The notes under the pieces are model-generated. The model did not search any database. It was not told where the DNA came from and worked only from the letters and a program-made list of their open reading frames with translations. A stretch of DNA of 64,000 nucleotides. Source: Vavraia culicis subsp. floridensis (taxonomy: Eukaryota > Microsporidia > Pleistophoridae). A program made the translations under genes and the position numbers. This document shows positions 48,559 to 56,640 of this stretch, piece by piece. Position 1 is the stretch's first letter. Each line of letters opens with the position of its first letter. The stretch covers positions 1 to 64,000 of the forward strand of contig NW_007360604.1 in assembly GCF_000192795.1 (NCBI RefSeq). The letters are read 5' to 3'.

Positions 48559-49476
48559 ATGGAATGGCAAAGGTTGAAAACGGATCAATACATCAACTTG
48601 GAAAAAACGCTTTATAGTGGCCAAATATTTTCTTTCCAAAGAACCGGTGACAATGAGAGCACAGGCATCGTTGAGGGCTTTCTTGTCACGTTTAAACAAG
48701 AAAAGGATGTTATTTACTACAAAATATTCAACTATAAGGAAAATGTAAACTATGAAACTGTATTTTGGAAGTTTTTTACGTTGGATTTGAACTATAAAAA
48801 AATTTTTAAAGAGTGGAACGATAAAATATCGAAATGTAGAACTGAAACTAACTCAGAAAACGAACAAAACTATGATTTATACGGGTTATCTCCATTCAAA
48901 GAAAACGGGCTGCGCCTTCTACGATGTGATCTGAAGGATACTATCTTCTCATTCATTTGCTCTTCCAACAACAATATCAAGAGAATAACAAAAATGGTAC
49001 TTGTTTTGTTTTCGCTTGGCGAGTACATTACGACAATAAATGGTAAAAACTTCTACCACTTTCCCAATCCCGAAGAACTTAGTGATAAAGAGCAATTTTT
49101 ACGGGACAATGGATTCGGGTACCGGGCGAGTTACATTGCCAAAACGGCCAGGCTAATGACAACGATGAAATATGATCAGCTTTACAATCGCAATTACCAT
49201 TGGGCATTTGAAAGATTAAACAGGTACAGCGGAATAAGTTATAAGGTTGCAGACTGTGTATGCCTGCTTGGATTGCATTTCCACGATGTGGTGCCTATTG
49301 ACATACACATTTTTCGGACAGCTAAGCGCATCTTCTCAATCAAAGAAGATCGGTTGAGTAAGAGGTCCTATTTAAATATGCAAAGACGATTTCAGGAATT
49401 TTTTGGTGACTATAGTGGCCTGGCACAGCTTGTTCTGTTTGAAGAAAGCGTTAAGGCACACAAAAGTAGGAAATAG
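48559..49476 (+). CDS. OGG1: 8-oxoguanine DNA glycosylase/AP lyase
   Basis: Removes 8-oxoguanine opposite C and nicks the abasic strand. The 305-residue protein keeps the Ogg1 order: an N-terminal domain with S-G-Q-I-F-S-F-Q, the S-F-I-C-S-S-N-N-N-I-K-R-I helix block near 134-146, G-F-G-Y-R-A-S-Y-I-A-K-T-A near 193-205, and the helix-hairpin-helix with catalytic Lys229 (Y-K-V-A-D-C-V-C-L) and Asp248 (V-P-I-D-I-H), 19 residues apart as in human K249/D268. The hairpin reads S-G-I-S where most orthologues have P-G-V-G. No CCC motif is evident at the start. It works upstream of APN1 at 22.8 kb. Confidence 0.96.
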   Translation: MEWQRLKTDQYINLEKTLYSGQIFSFQRTGDNESTGIVEGFLVTFKQEKDVIYYKIFNYKENVNYETVFWKFFTLDLNYKKIFKEWNDKISKCRTETNSENEQNYDLYGLSPFKENGLRLLRCDLKDTIFSFICSSNNNIKRITKMVLVLFSLGEYITTINGKNFYHFPNPEELSDKEQFLRDNGFGYRASYIAKTARLMTTMKYDQLYNRNYHWAFERLNRYSGISYKVADCVCLLGLHFHDVVPIDIHIFRTAKRIFSIKEDRLSKRSYLNMQRRFQEFFGDYSGLAQLVLFEESVKAHKSRK

Positions 49477-49809
49477 CTCAGAAATATTGTTATCGTAAGA
49501 AAATACGCCATTTAATGGTTGATATTAAAGTCTGTTTTAACACATGTTAGGATCAGTTTTGAACGTGTTATACGAATTTTGAGCTCGTTAACTAAAGAAT
49601 ATCAATTTCAATCGTTTGATTACTGCATGGGTATCAGTGTCTTGAGATGACTCGTCTCGAACCGCACATTTATATGCTTTATGAATCGTTTTAAGCACAA
49701 ATAGTCGCAATGATAGTTTAGCAAATCGAAGAATACTGGTGGAACACAGCTGTCACGTTTAATTTAGATTTGATCTTTAAATAATCGCACACCAGCAACA
49801 TAACCTGTG
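49477..49809. other. Spacer between OGG1 and the kleisin-like gene
   Basis: Nothing recognised; short AT-rich spacer between two plus-strand genes. Confidence 0.5.
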
Positions 49810-50610
49810 ATGGACAGAATAAAAAAATTGGTAAACAAAAGAATCATCAAAGAAGAGGATATGAGCAAATGCTTGGAATGTTTTTTAGTTTGTAGGGATG
49901 AGTTAATCAAGCGAGTCGTCCTTCTACGTTCTCTTTCCGAGATAATGATGAAGTTTGATAAAATATTGAACATGGAAATAAAACAGACCATAAATATCGC
50001 TAACGGAAACATACTTGGTGAAAAACGTAACGTGAAATGTGAAAACAAACTGAAACTGGCTAATAATAAATTGAATATGGCAGAGAATTTGCAAATTGGA
50101 GATGATCTCGTAGAGCTAGATAATCACGATGTAGATTTTGATAATAATGATATTATTGATGAGTATACTGTAAACGGTGATGTGAGCGCTACTATCACAT
50201 GTGAAACGCACAGCAACAGGTTATTCAAGAGAATCAGGATGAACCTACAAGTAGATACGTTCAGAGGTTCGTGTATTCTTCGTATGATAACAAATAAGAT
50301 ATTTGAAACATTAAAGAAGGCTCAAAGTTTTAACGGAATTGAAGAGATGAGAGACGATGGCACGTACGAATTGGTTGAAAATTTTGAGTCTTTTGAAGGT
50401 ACGCATCTATTCTCATCTTCATCATTGAACTCAAACATTGTCACCGAACTTGAATCGTTGAATATTTTTTGTTTTAATGAAAAAGTATGTGGAACAGATC
50501 GAGAATCAAAAGCGATGGCCTTCTGCAAATTATTAGAGTTACTTACGCACAACAAAGTAACAGTGGAACAGGTCGATTGCTACGCTAACATTTATGTATA
50601 TGCCCAGTAA
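49810..50610 (+). CDS. Kleisin-like protein (Rad21/Rec8 C-terminal domain)
   Basis: The last 35 residues of this 266-residue protein (S-K-A-M-A-F-C-K-L-L-E-L-L-T-H-N-K-V-T-V-E-Q then C-Y-A-N-I-Y-V) match the winged-helix end of Rad21/Scc1/Rec8, which binds the SMC1 head in cohesin. The middle is acidic and Asn/Asp rich with no visible separase site; the first 60 residues are helical and basic but lack the usual Rad21 N-terminus (M-F-Y-S-x-x-I/L-L). At half normal Rad21 length it could be a reduced mitotic or meiotic kleisin, or another SMC-associated kleisin. The preceding GTG is in frame, but ATG 49810 is the natural start. Confidence 0.5.
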   Translation: MDRIKKLVNKRIIKEEDMSKCLECFLVCRDELIKRVVLLRSLSEIMMKFDKILNMEIKQTINIANGNILGEKRNVKCENKLKLANNKLNMAENLQIGDDLVELDNHDVDFDNNDIIDEYTVNGDVSATITCETHSNRLFKRIRMNLQVDTFRGSCILRMITNKIFETLKKAQSFNGIEEMRDDGTYELVENFESFEGTHLFSSSSLNSNIVTELESLNIFCFNEKVCGTDRESKAMAFCKLLELLTHNKVTVEQVDCYANIYVYAQ

Positions 50611-51740
50611 AGATGTTATCTTGTATTTGTTTTTGGTATTGTGTCCGACCGATATCTTGTACGGTTAATGCTGGGTCTCTCCTATGCCCACAGATCATTG
50701 GTAACATTTTGTGCGTAATCATCCAATTATCTGTATGAGGATTTCCTTTCGTCATGACCGATTGGTTGTTGAGATGTATGAGAATGAAAGAAATGAAAAT
50801 ACAAATTTGAATATCATAGCATTTATAGCACGTGTACACAGTCTAACATCCCATGTAAGATAAGTTCTATGCATGTATAAACCTATGTCTTCGTGTTGGT
50901 GTTAAATATTTTAGCTAACATCCACTTCTTCTTTACTGAGAATACGATAAAAATAGTTTTATCTCGTGTGGGTAGGCAACAGAACTATTTTTGTATTGAA
51001 CTAACAGCCTGATAGTTATAAGAGGATATAAGAAATTAAACAAAGGGATGTAGTTTAAAGAATGTTGAAAAGAGGAAGCTTAAGTATCATAATCATAATT
51101 GTTTGTACTAAAGCGTTTACTCGCAATTTTTGACATTAAAAATGTCTTTTATTCGTTTTTCATTGTTTGATTTTCGATTCAAAGCTACAGCTGATAATAT
51201 TGAGATGGTTTGCGCTGCACGAAATTATCGGACCGCCTCATATCCGAGCACTATTCTGGTTTGAAAAGCAGATCATGGCAAATTTTACGCTTTACCATCA
51301 CAAAAAGTATTATTAGTCAAAAATTTCTGGTGCAAATAAGAAATGCTATTAAAAACGGCTATTATATTCTTTATAAGATACATCACATAATTGCGATCAG
51401 CAAAACATAAATACTTCTAATATGACTTTCAGCTGCTTTTTTAGTTTTTTGCTAAAATTACGTTATTTTTCTCCTCATATCACCACATATAAACAATTTT
51501 TTCCTTCTAAACACATATTTGTTTTCTACTATTCCATTTTAGTAAATCGGAATGTATGTAGTGGTTACCAAAAAAAATAAATTAATCAGAAGACAATAAC
51601 AAGGCATATTTAGTTGAAAAGTGCATTACTGACCAATGCAATACCGAATTAGAAATCTGTCTTCTATCAATTCTATATCTGGCACTGTTGCGTAATACGA
51701 TGTTGAGACCAATGATGATCTTTGATTAATTAAAGGATTA
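50611..51740. other. 1.1-kb spacer
   Basis: AT-rich, no supported gene; one family A repeat at 51451-51495. Confidence 0.5.
51451..51495 (+). repeat. Dispersed repeat family A, copy 4
   Basis: GCTAAAATTACGTTATTTTT then CTCCTCATATCACCACATATAAACA. It matches both the core and the C-rich follow-on of the copies at 53911 and 58941. Confidence 0.45.
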
Positions 51741-51771
51741 CATTTAAAAATTTAATTTCTCAGTTTGCCCC
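51741..51771 (+). promoter_or_regulatory. AT block plus CCCC motif of the USP-like gene
   Basis: CATTTAAAAATTTAATTT block, then CCCC at 51768-51771 directly abutting the ATG. Confidence 0.45.
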
Positions 51772-52638
51772 ATGGTAAGAAGACAAAGAAATGTTTTTCT
51801 GGCATTAATACTGGCATTCCTAGTAGCTGTAGCAATTGCAGTTGGTATATTCCTAGCGGTGCGGTACACCGCCAAGAAGAAGAGAGTAATGGAGGGAATT
51901 CCATGCGTGTTGAGGGGAGACGGTATAGATTGCTTTATGATATCTGTCATACAAGCTTTATACAATTTAAAACAGTACAAGCGATTTTTAGAAAATATAA
52001 AATCGGATGATAAAAAAAATGTGGAATCAATTTTGAAGTCAATATGGAAGGACATGGAGGCGAAAAGGGGAAGTAACATGAGGATTGATGCGTATAGAGA
52101 GGACCTTCTTGCTTGTATAAGAAAACATCCCTCAAATACTGGTGTTCAATTGGAAACAAGAAGACAAAACGATGCGGATGAGTTCCTTAGGGGTGCACTA
52201 AAAGCTATAACAAATGAGGAAAGGGCAAAAGAATATTTTTGTTTTAGAAAGAATGTTTTTGGCGTTGAGAACCCGTTTAATTACGATGGTTATTACGATC
52301 TAGCATTCATACCGTTTAAAACAGGTGGAAGCAATCATCAAACCAGTGTTAATGAAGTTCTCCAGGGCAAAGACAAAACACACATACCAAGGATATGTTG
52401 TGGTATCGGTACAGAAAATGCTTCGGGAATATACCCTGCTCAAAGCATAGAAGTGTTTGGAAAGAGATTTTTGCTGATGAGTGCTGTCTATTACAGCGGA
52501 AGTGGTGACTTAGGACATTACTTTGCGGTGTATAAGGATGGTAAAATTTATCGTAGAGTCACATTTGGAAATTGTGATAAAGTGGTGTTGGAGAATATCA
52601 GCTCTAACAATAGCATGCGTCTTGCTTTTTATGAATAG
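51772..52638 (+). CDS. Membrane-anchored ubiquitin-specific-protease-like protein
   Basis: A 288-residue protein with a basic start (M-V-R-R-Q-R), one transmembrane segment (about 8-32) and a compact domain resembling ubiquitin C-terminal hydrolase family 2. The Cys box is G-I-D-C-F-M-I-S-V-I-Q-A-L-Y-N (Cys54, where USPs have G-N-T-C-Y-M-N-S-x-x-Q), followed by the QQDA-like R-Q-N-D-A-D-E-F-L (about 131-139) and the His box G-H-Y-F-A-V-Y-K-D-G (His249). The Cys box lacks the usual Asn that forms the oxyanion hole (D53 sits where Thr/Asn vary), so activity is not assured. A single-span anchor is unusual but known in USP19/USP30-type enzymes. The zinc ribbon of larger USPs is absent. Confidence 0.75.
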   Translation: MVRRQRNVFLALILAFLVAVAIAVGIFLAVRYTAKKKRVMEGIPCVLRGDGIDCFMISVIQALYNLKQYKRFLENIKSDDKKNVESILKSIWKDMEAKRGSNMRIDAYREDLLACIRKHPSNTGVQLETRRQNDADEFLRGALKAITNEERAKEYFCFRKNVFGVENPFNYDGYYDLAFIPFKTGGSNHQTSVNEVLQGKDKTHIPRICCGIGTENASGIYPAQSIEVFGKRFLLMSAVYYSGSGDLGHYFAVYKDGKIYRRVTFGNCDKVVLENISSNNSMRLAFYE

Positions 52639-53051
52639 GAGTTTGAACATAAGAAATGACACAAAATCAAAGCCATGGCAACAAAAGTGCATAACTACGA
52701 GAAGACATATTTATGGATAAAATACGCATTTTGAAGGATTATTGTTTTCATACCTTCTACGTATACATGAATGGCATCTGTGTCTCACCTGGTACCGTTC
52801 AATCCTTGATATCTCTGCTTAATATCTCATAATTATTATATACGGTGATGTTTCTGCACAGTCCGTCAACCATAAGCGTGTTACATCAGAAAGTTTTCTT
52901 CAGACGGATGTTTTTGAACACAGCTTCGATCTAAGCGTGTTTTACAGCATCCCAGATGGTATTTAATTCTGGCCTAGAAATACGTTTACTATTACTTCAC
53001 ACTCAACTTCCTAAATAAACGCAAGATGGTTGTCTGATTTGAAGACCTCTG
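52639..53051. other. Spacer after the USP-like gene
   Basis: Nothing recognised. Confidence 0.5.
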
Positions 53052-53264
53052 ATGGGCGGTCAACCGCAGCATTGTCATCCCCACGAAGATCGTGTGTACA
53101 CCCCGTATGCATTGTTTGTGTTCATTATTCTGATTAAACACGTGCTGTTAATCGCAGTGGCATCTTTGATCGTCAGTTCCACGTTGTTTGCTATGCAACC
53201 CGTATTTCTAATACATTCATCCGCGTGTATTTTGTCGGTAACATTTCTCTTCGTGTATAGTTAG
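53052..53264 (+). CDS. Small hydrophobic protein, unknown
   Basis: A 70-residue ATG-initiated frame that is clearly more GC-rich than the surrounding spacer. A His/Pro-rich start (M-G-G-Q-P-Q-H-C-H-P-H-E-D) is followed by two probable membrane helices (about 20-45 and 50-69), ending almost at the stop. Small two-helix proteins of this size include assembly factors of the ER membrane, but no family motif is seen. Its stop codon lies inside the first unit of a 50-bp tandem repeat. No CCC motif near the start apart from C-rich codons inside the gene. Confidence 0.45.
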   Translation: MGGQPQHCHPHEDRVYTPYALFVFIILIKHVLLIAVASLIVSSTLFAMQPVFLIHSSACILSVTFLFVYS

Positions 53265-53359
53265 CCGTCTCCGGTCTTCATGTTTTCATCACCAGTGTCT
53301 AAAAACAAAGTTAGCCGTCTCCGGTCTTCATGTTTTCATCGCCAGTGTCTAGAAACAAA
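53260..53359 (+). repeat. 50-bp x2 tandem repeat
   Basis: Units 53260-53309 and 53310-53359 differ at two positions (53291/53341 and 53302/53352, both A to G). Each opens GTTAGCCGTCTCCGGTC. The first unit contains the stop of the small ORF. Confidence 0.95.
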
Positions 53360-54460
53360 CTTTCACGCCCAATATTTGTTATGCTAGTGCTTCACCTTTT
53401 GAAATAAATTATAATTTGCTTATCTATCAAATTTTTACGATATGCCATAGAATGTTATTTTATACGACTTTCCTGCTTTGTTTTGGATGAGTATCATGGC
53501 CTTAAAAGACAGAATGGCTGTTATGTTTGTACTTGTCCAAATAAGTTGTATTGTTATTCACAGCAATTAAATGAAGCTGTTGTTGAACATGGTCAACTCC
53601 TTCAAAGCTCGCTGATACGATGTAAAGTGCAACAATGAATGTAATGAGCTAGGTGTACGGAAACGTGCCTAACAAATTTAATATATTGCAAATATTCGGC
53701 AAGGTGCGTTCAGACAATTAGCATTTCTCTTGAAATGAAGAAACTTTCAAAAAACTTTTTATCTCACAAATCATAGCCTGTCATCCATCCGCGTAAGAAA
53801 TTGCTGTTTGGTTTGTATGAATGCCACAATTAAATCGATAAGAATATTTAGAATGAGCTGCGCAGTCAAGCAATGAATTTCACGAGATGTTGCGCCAAAG
53901 AATTCTCTTTACCAAAAGTGCATTTATTTATCTCCTTACACATCAAAAACATTCAAACAAGTTTACTTTTATGGTTCATATGCCAAAGAACAGTATCCAC
54001 AAGCATTCTCATGCCAATAAACCATCCAAATACTTGATTCGCACAGAACCACATTTCTTTTGTCCACCGATGTAGCTACAATAAAAACAGAAAAGACGGA
54101 CACAAAGCGTGACATGTCTTGGCAATGACTCTTCATCTCGCTTATGCGTGTCGTCCGTGAATTACAATTTTTACAATTTTGCTTATAGTTCGACAGCCAG
54201 TCAATAAATTTTAACCACTAAGAACACAAGCGTATTTTGTATTTATCTGTTGCTCCGCAATACTTACTTTCTGAGTATAATTACTGAAATAAAGCAGCTG
54301 TCTATTTCATTGCTCGGTCAAGTTATGTGAACCGGTATTTTTGTGGTTATCATACGCGTTGTCATTCCATAACCACGCTCAGATGATGATTTAACTGTCA
54401 ATTATTAAAATTTAGAAGCAAGCTTTTCATTAAAAAGCAACTGAAAAAATTTATCCTTGC
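53360..54460. other. 1.1-kb spacer
   Basis: Holds the best family A repeat copy (53911-53960). No supported gene. Confidence 0.5.
53911..53960 (+). repeat. Dispersed repeat family A, copy 5
   Basis: ACCAAAAGTGCATTTATTTA followed by TCTCCTTACACATC and then CATTCAAACAA. It aligns over about 50 bp with 58941-58990, including the ACACA and CAAACAA blocks. Confidence 0.6.
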
Positions 54461-55357
54461 ATGCTTGCAATTCTGAAAACCGTTTTATTAATTCTGGGAA
54501 TATCGGTGTATATTCTGTGCAACACATACAAAATACACACCAAACCGGATGTAATGCCGTACATACTTCCGCTATGGTTCTTCAATTTAATACTCCTCAT
54601 CATTTCATACATGTTCGCCAAGAAAAGGAAGTACTATGATTTTTATATTTATCTGGTCTCTGTTATGTTGGTTGCCCAGTCGTATTACTCCTGGATGAAT
54701 ATTAAAAAATCAAAGGTGATGGAAGCAAGTATTGCAGAAACAAGCTCCGTTATTTTCATGTGCATCCTATCCAGAATGTTTATGAATACGCGGATTACAA
54801 AGCCTCGTGTGCTGGCAATGATCATGACCTCATTCGGCCTTCTTATGCCAGTTCTGTTCAGCAAAGAGAATACAAACATCCGCTTCACGACTGTAGCGGG
54901 ACACGTTTTTTGCCATTTTATATTTTGTGTCATTAACATAATACACGAGCTTAAAATAAAGGCGAAAATAACATCCATATGGTCGTTTTTCTTCACCTCC
55001 AACTTTTTTTGCCTTATCCTGACCTCACTCGTTCTTGTATACGAGCTCGTGAGCAAAGGTATAGATTTTCGAGGTGTTCTCAGAGACGCAAAGGTTTATA
55101 TAGTTGTATCATCAGAATCGTTTAGCATTATTTTCACATTCGCGCTGATCTACACATTTCTCCCTGTGGAAAGAACGTTTTTGAGGCTCCTGATCAACAT
55201 AACAGCGGGGCTTTTTGAGAGCGCTGTTCTTGATAAGAACCTTAAAATATGGGACGTATTATCGCTTGCCATTGTTTCTCTAGGTGTACTAGTCTATAAC
55301 ATAGAATACATCCGAAAAAGATTGAAGGAGTTTAAGAAAAGGCTGAATGACAATTAA
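54461..55357 (+). CDS. DMT-superfamily transporter B
   Basis: Paralogue of the transporter at 39804: 298 residues, about ten membrane segments, the same loop layout and the same place for the central block (E-T-S-S-V-I-F-M-C-I-L-S-R-M-F-M, then K-P-R-V-L-A-M-I-M-T-S-F-G-L-L, about residues 100-130). The C-terminus aligns with the A protein as well (A-G-L-F-E-S ... W-D-V-L-S-L-A-I-V-S-L-G-V-L-V-Y-N) and ends in a very basic helix. The family resemblance is to SLC35/EamA carriers; no substrate can be named. The ATG at 54461 follows AAAAAATTTATCCTTGC, with TCC rather than CCC. Confidence 0.7.
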   Translation: MLAILKTVLLILGISVYILCNTYKIHTKPDVMPYILPLWFFNLILLIISYMFAKKRKYYDFYIYLVSVMLVAQSYYSWMNIKKSKVMEASIAETSSVIFMCILSRMFMNTRITKPRVLAMIMTSFGLLMPVLFSKENTNIRFTTVAGHVFCHFIFCVINIIHELKIKAKITSIWSFFFTSNFFCLILTSLVLVYELVSKGIDFRGVLRDAKVYIVVSSESFSIIFTFALIYTFLPVERTFLRLLINITAGLFESAVLDKNLKIWDVLSLAIVSLGVLVYNIEYIRKRLKEFKKRLNDN

Positions 55358-55394
55358 CTTATATAAACAGCTTTATAGCGTTCGTAATTTTGAT

Positions 55395-55430
55395 TTCTAA
55401 AAATCGTTTGTTTATCTCCTCTTATGTCAA
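55395..55430 (+). repeat. Dispersed repeat family A, copy 6
   Basis: TTCTAAAAATCGTTTGTTTA then TCTCCTCTTATGTCAA, 38 bp after the transporter B stop. Confidence 0.45.
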
Positions 55431-55880
55431 CGGCATAGCGGTTGCAGGATGAGTCTTTATTTACACCTAGCACGGTGCTAAGGCACATATTGCATTTATT
55501 TTCGTCAGAAAGTGTTCTTTTCATTTCAACAACCCATACGTTGATTGGAATGGTCATTCAAAATCAATTACTCGTATAATTTACTATTTGTTAGTAGCAC
55601 AGCTTATGCACCGTGGCAACATTGTCCTTTGCTCTAACATTGCTCCTTATCAAGCATGTTCATACAATGAAATGGTAACAAATCTGTGCACATTTTAATT
55701 TTACTCCACATAACGTTTCAAATAACTTGGAAATACATCATTGATGTGGAAATAGCGAAACAATCTCTGTTTTTTCCCAACAGTACTATTCCCGCCAAAA
55801 AACAGATCAAATATCGGTTATCATGAGGACATTTATTTTTTTCAAAATGATCACCGTACGATTCTCTTCAGATTGTTCTT

Positions 55881-55916
55881 TTTTACTAGAAGACCATTTA
55901 TTTATAACCTCGCATT
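55881..55916 (+). repeat. Dispersed repeat family A, copy 7
   Basis: CTAGAAGACCATTTATTTAT then AACCTCGCA; same spacing of the core and C-rich block as the other copies. Confidence 0.35.
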
Positions 55917-56253
55917 ATCTGAAAAAACACGGTTCGCTGGTCATACCCAACTTTACAGAAATGAATTTGACAATTAGTGTGTTTTAAATGACGGTGTGAC
56001 AAATAACCGAAATGTGAGCAGATTGGGTATACGTAACTATGTTCTTGGTGCAAACTATTGGTTGCCATGTGAATGAACTGTGGGATTCGACAATGCAGCT
56101 AGTTTTACCTGTTTGGACAATATCTTGGAAATGGGCTGGTTGAGGATGAGTAGTCGACGTATCATGACGAATAAAAGGCGTTGCTAAGGCCAAGATTAAT
56201 TCTGGCACATTGATAAAATAATGTTGAGGTAAATGATATGTGGTTTAATTACG

Positions 56254-56493
56254 TGTTCTCTTCTATAAGGAAAGACTTAACGTGGTGTGCAAACCAAGTA
56301 CGGTTCTCTTCTATAAGGAAAGACGTAACGTGGTGTGCAAACCAAGTACGGTTCTCTTCTATAAGGAAAGACTTAACGTGGTGTGCAAACCAAGTACGGT
56401 TCTCTTCTATAAGGAAAGACTTAACGTGGTGTGCAAACCAAGTACGGTTCTCTTCTATAAGGAAAGACGTAACGTGGTGTGCAAACCAAGTAC
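56254..56493 (+). repeat. 48-bp x5 minisatellite
   Basis: Five head-to-tail 48-bp units (56254, 56302, 56350, 56398, 56446), each GGTTCTCTTCTATAAGGAAA followed by GACKTAACGTGGTGTGCAAACC. They differ only at one T/G position and at the edge of unit 1. The array ends 147 bp before the MCM3 ATG. Confidence 0.97.
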
Positions 56494-56633
56494 GCCGAAC
56501 TACAATATAGATGAAGAAAACGAGCACATACTGGAATAATTTACTGTGTAGATCTGAATAGCAATGAATCGTATGCATTAGTTAAAATATTTTTCTCCAT
56601 TGAACCATGTTTATACACATTTTTTTACCAAGA

Positions 56634-56636
56634 CCC
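56634..56636 (+). promoter_or_regulatory. CCC start-proximal motif of MCM3
   Basis: CCC four bases before the ATG at 56641, after ATTTTTTTACCAAGA. Confidence 0.4.
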
Positions 56637-56640
56637 TTAA

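Larger units (their letters stand above)
55358..56633. other. Spacer with minisatellite upstream of MCM3
   Basis: Contains two family A repeats (55395-55430, 55881-55916) and the 48-bp minisatellite at 56254-56493. No gene; the ORFs over the minisatellite are artefacts of a stop-free unit. Confidence 0.6.

Noticed and set aside
56254..56493. CRISPR-like regular repeats
   Set aside because: Units are directly adjacent without unique spacers, and the genome is eukaryotic; it is a minisatellite.
56238..56578. Long ORFs on both strands over 56.2-56.6 kb that look like repeat proteins
   Set aside because: They arise because the 48-bp minisatellite unit has a length divisible by three and no stops in several frames; no frame shows a start context or coding composition beyond the repeat.
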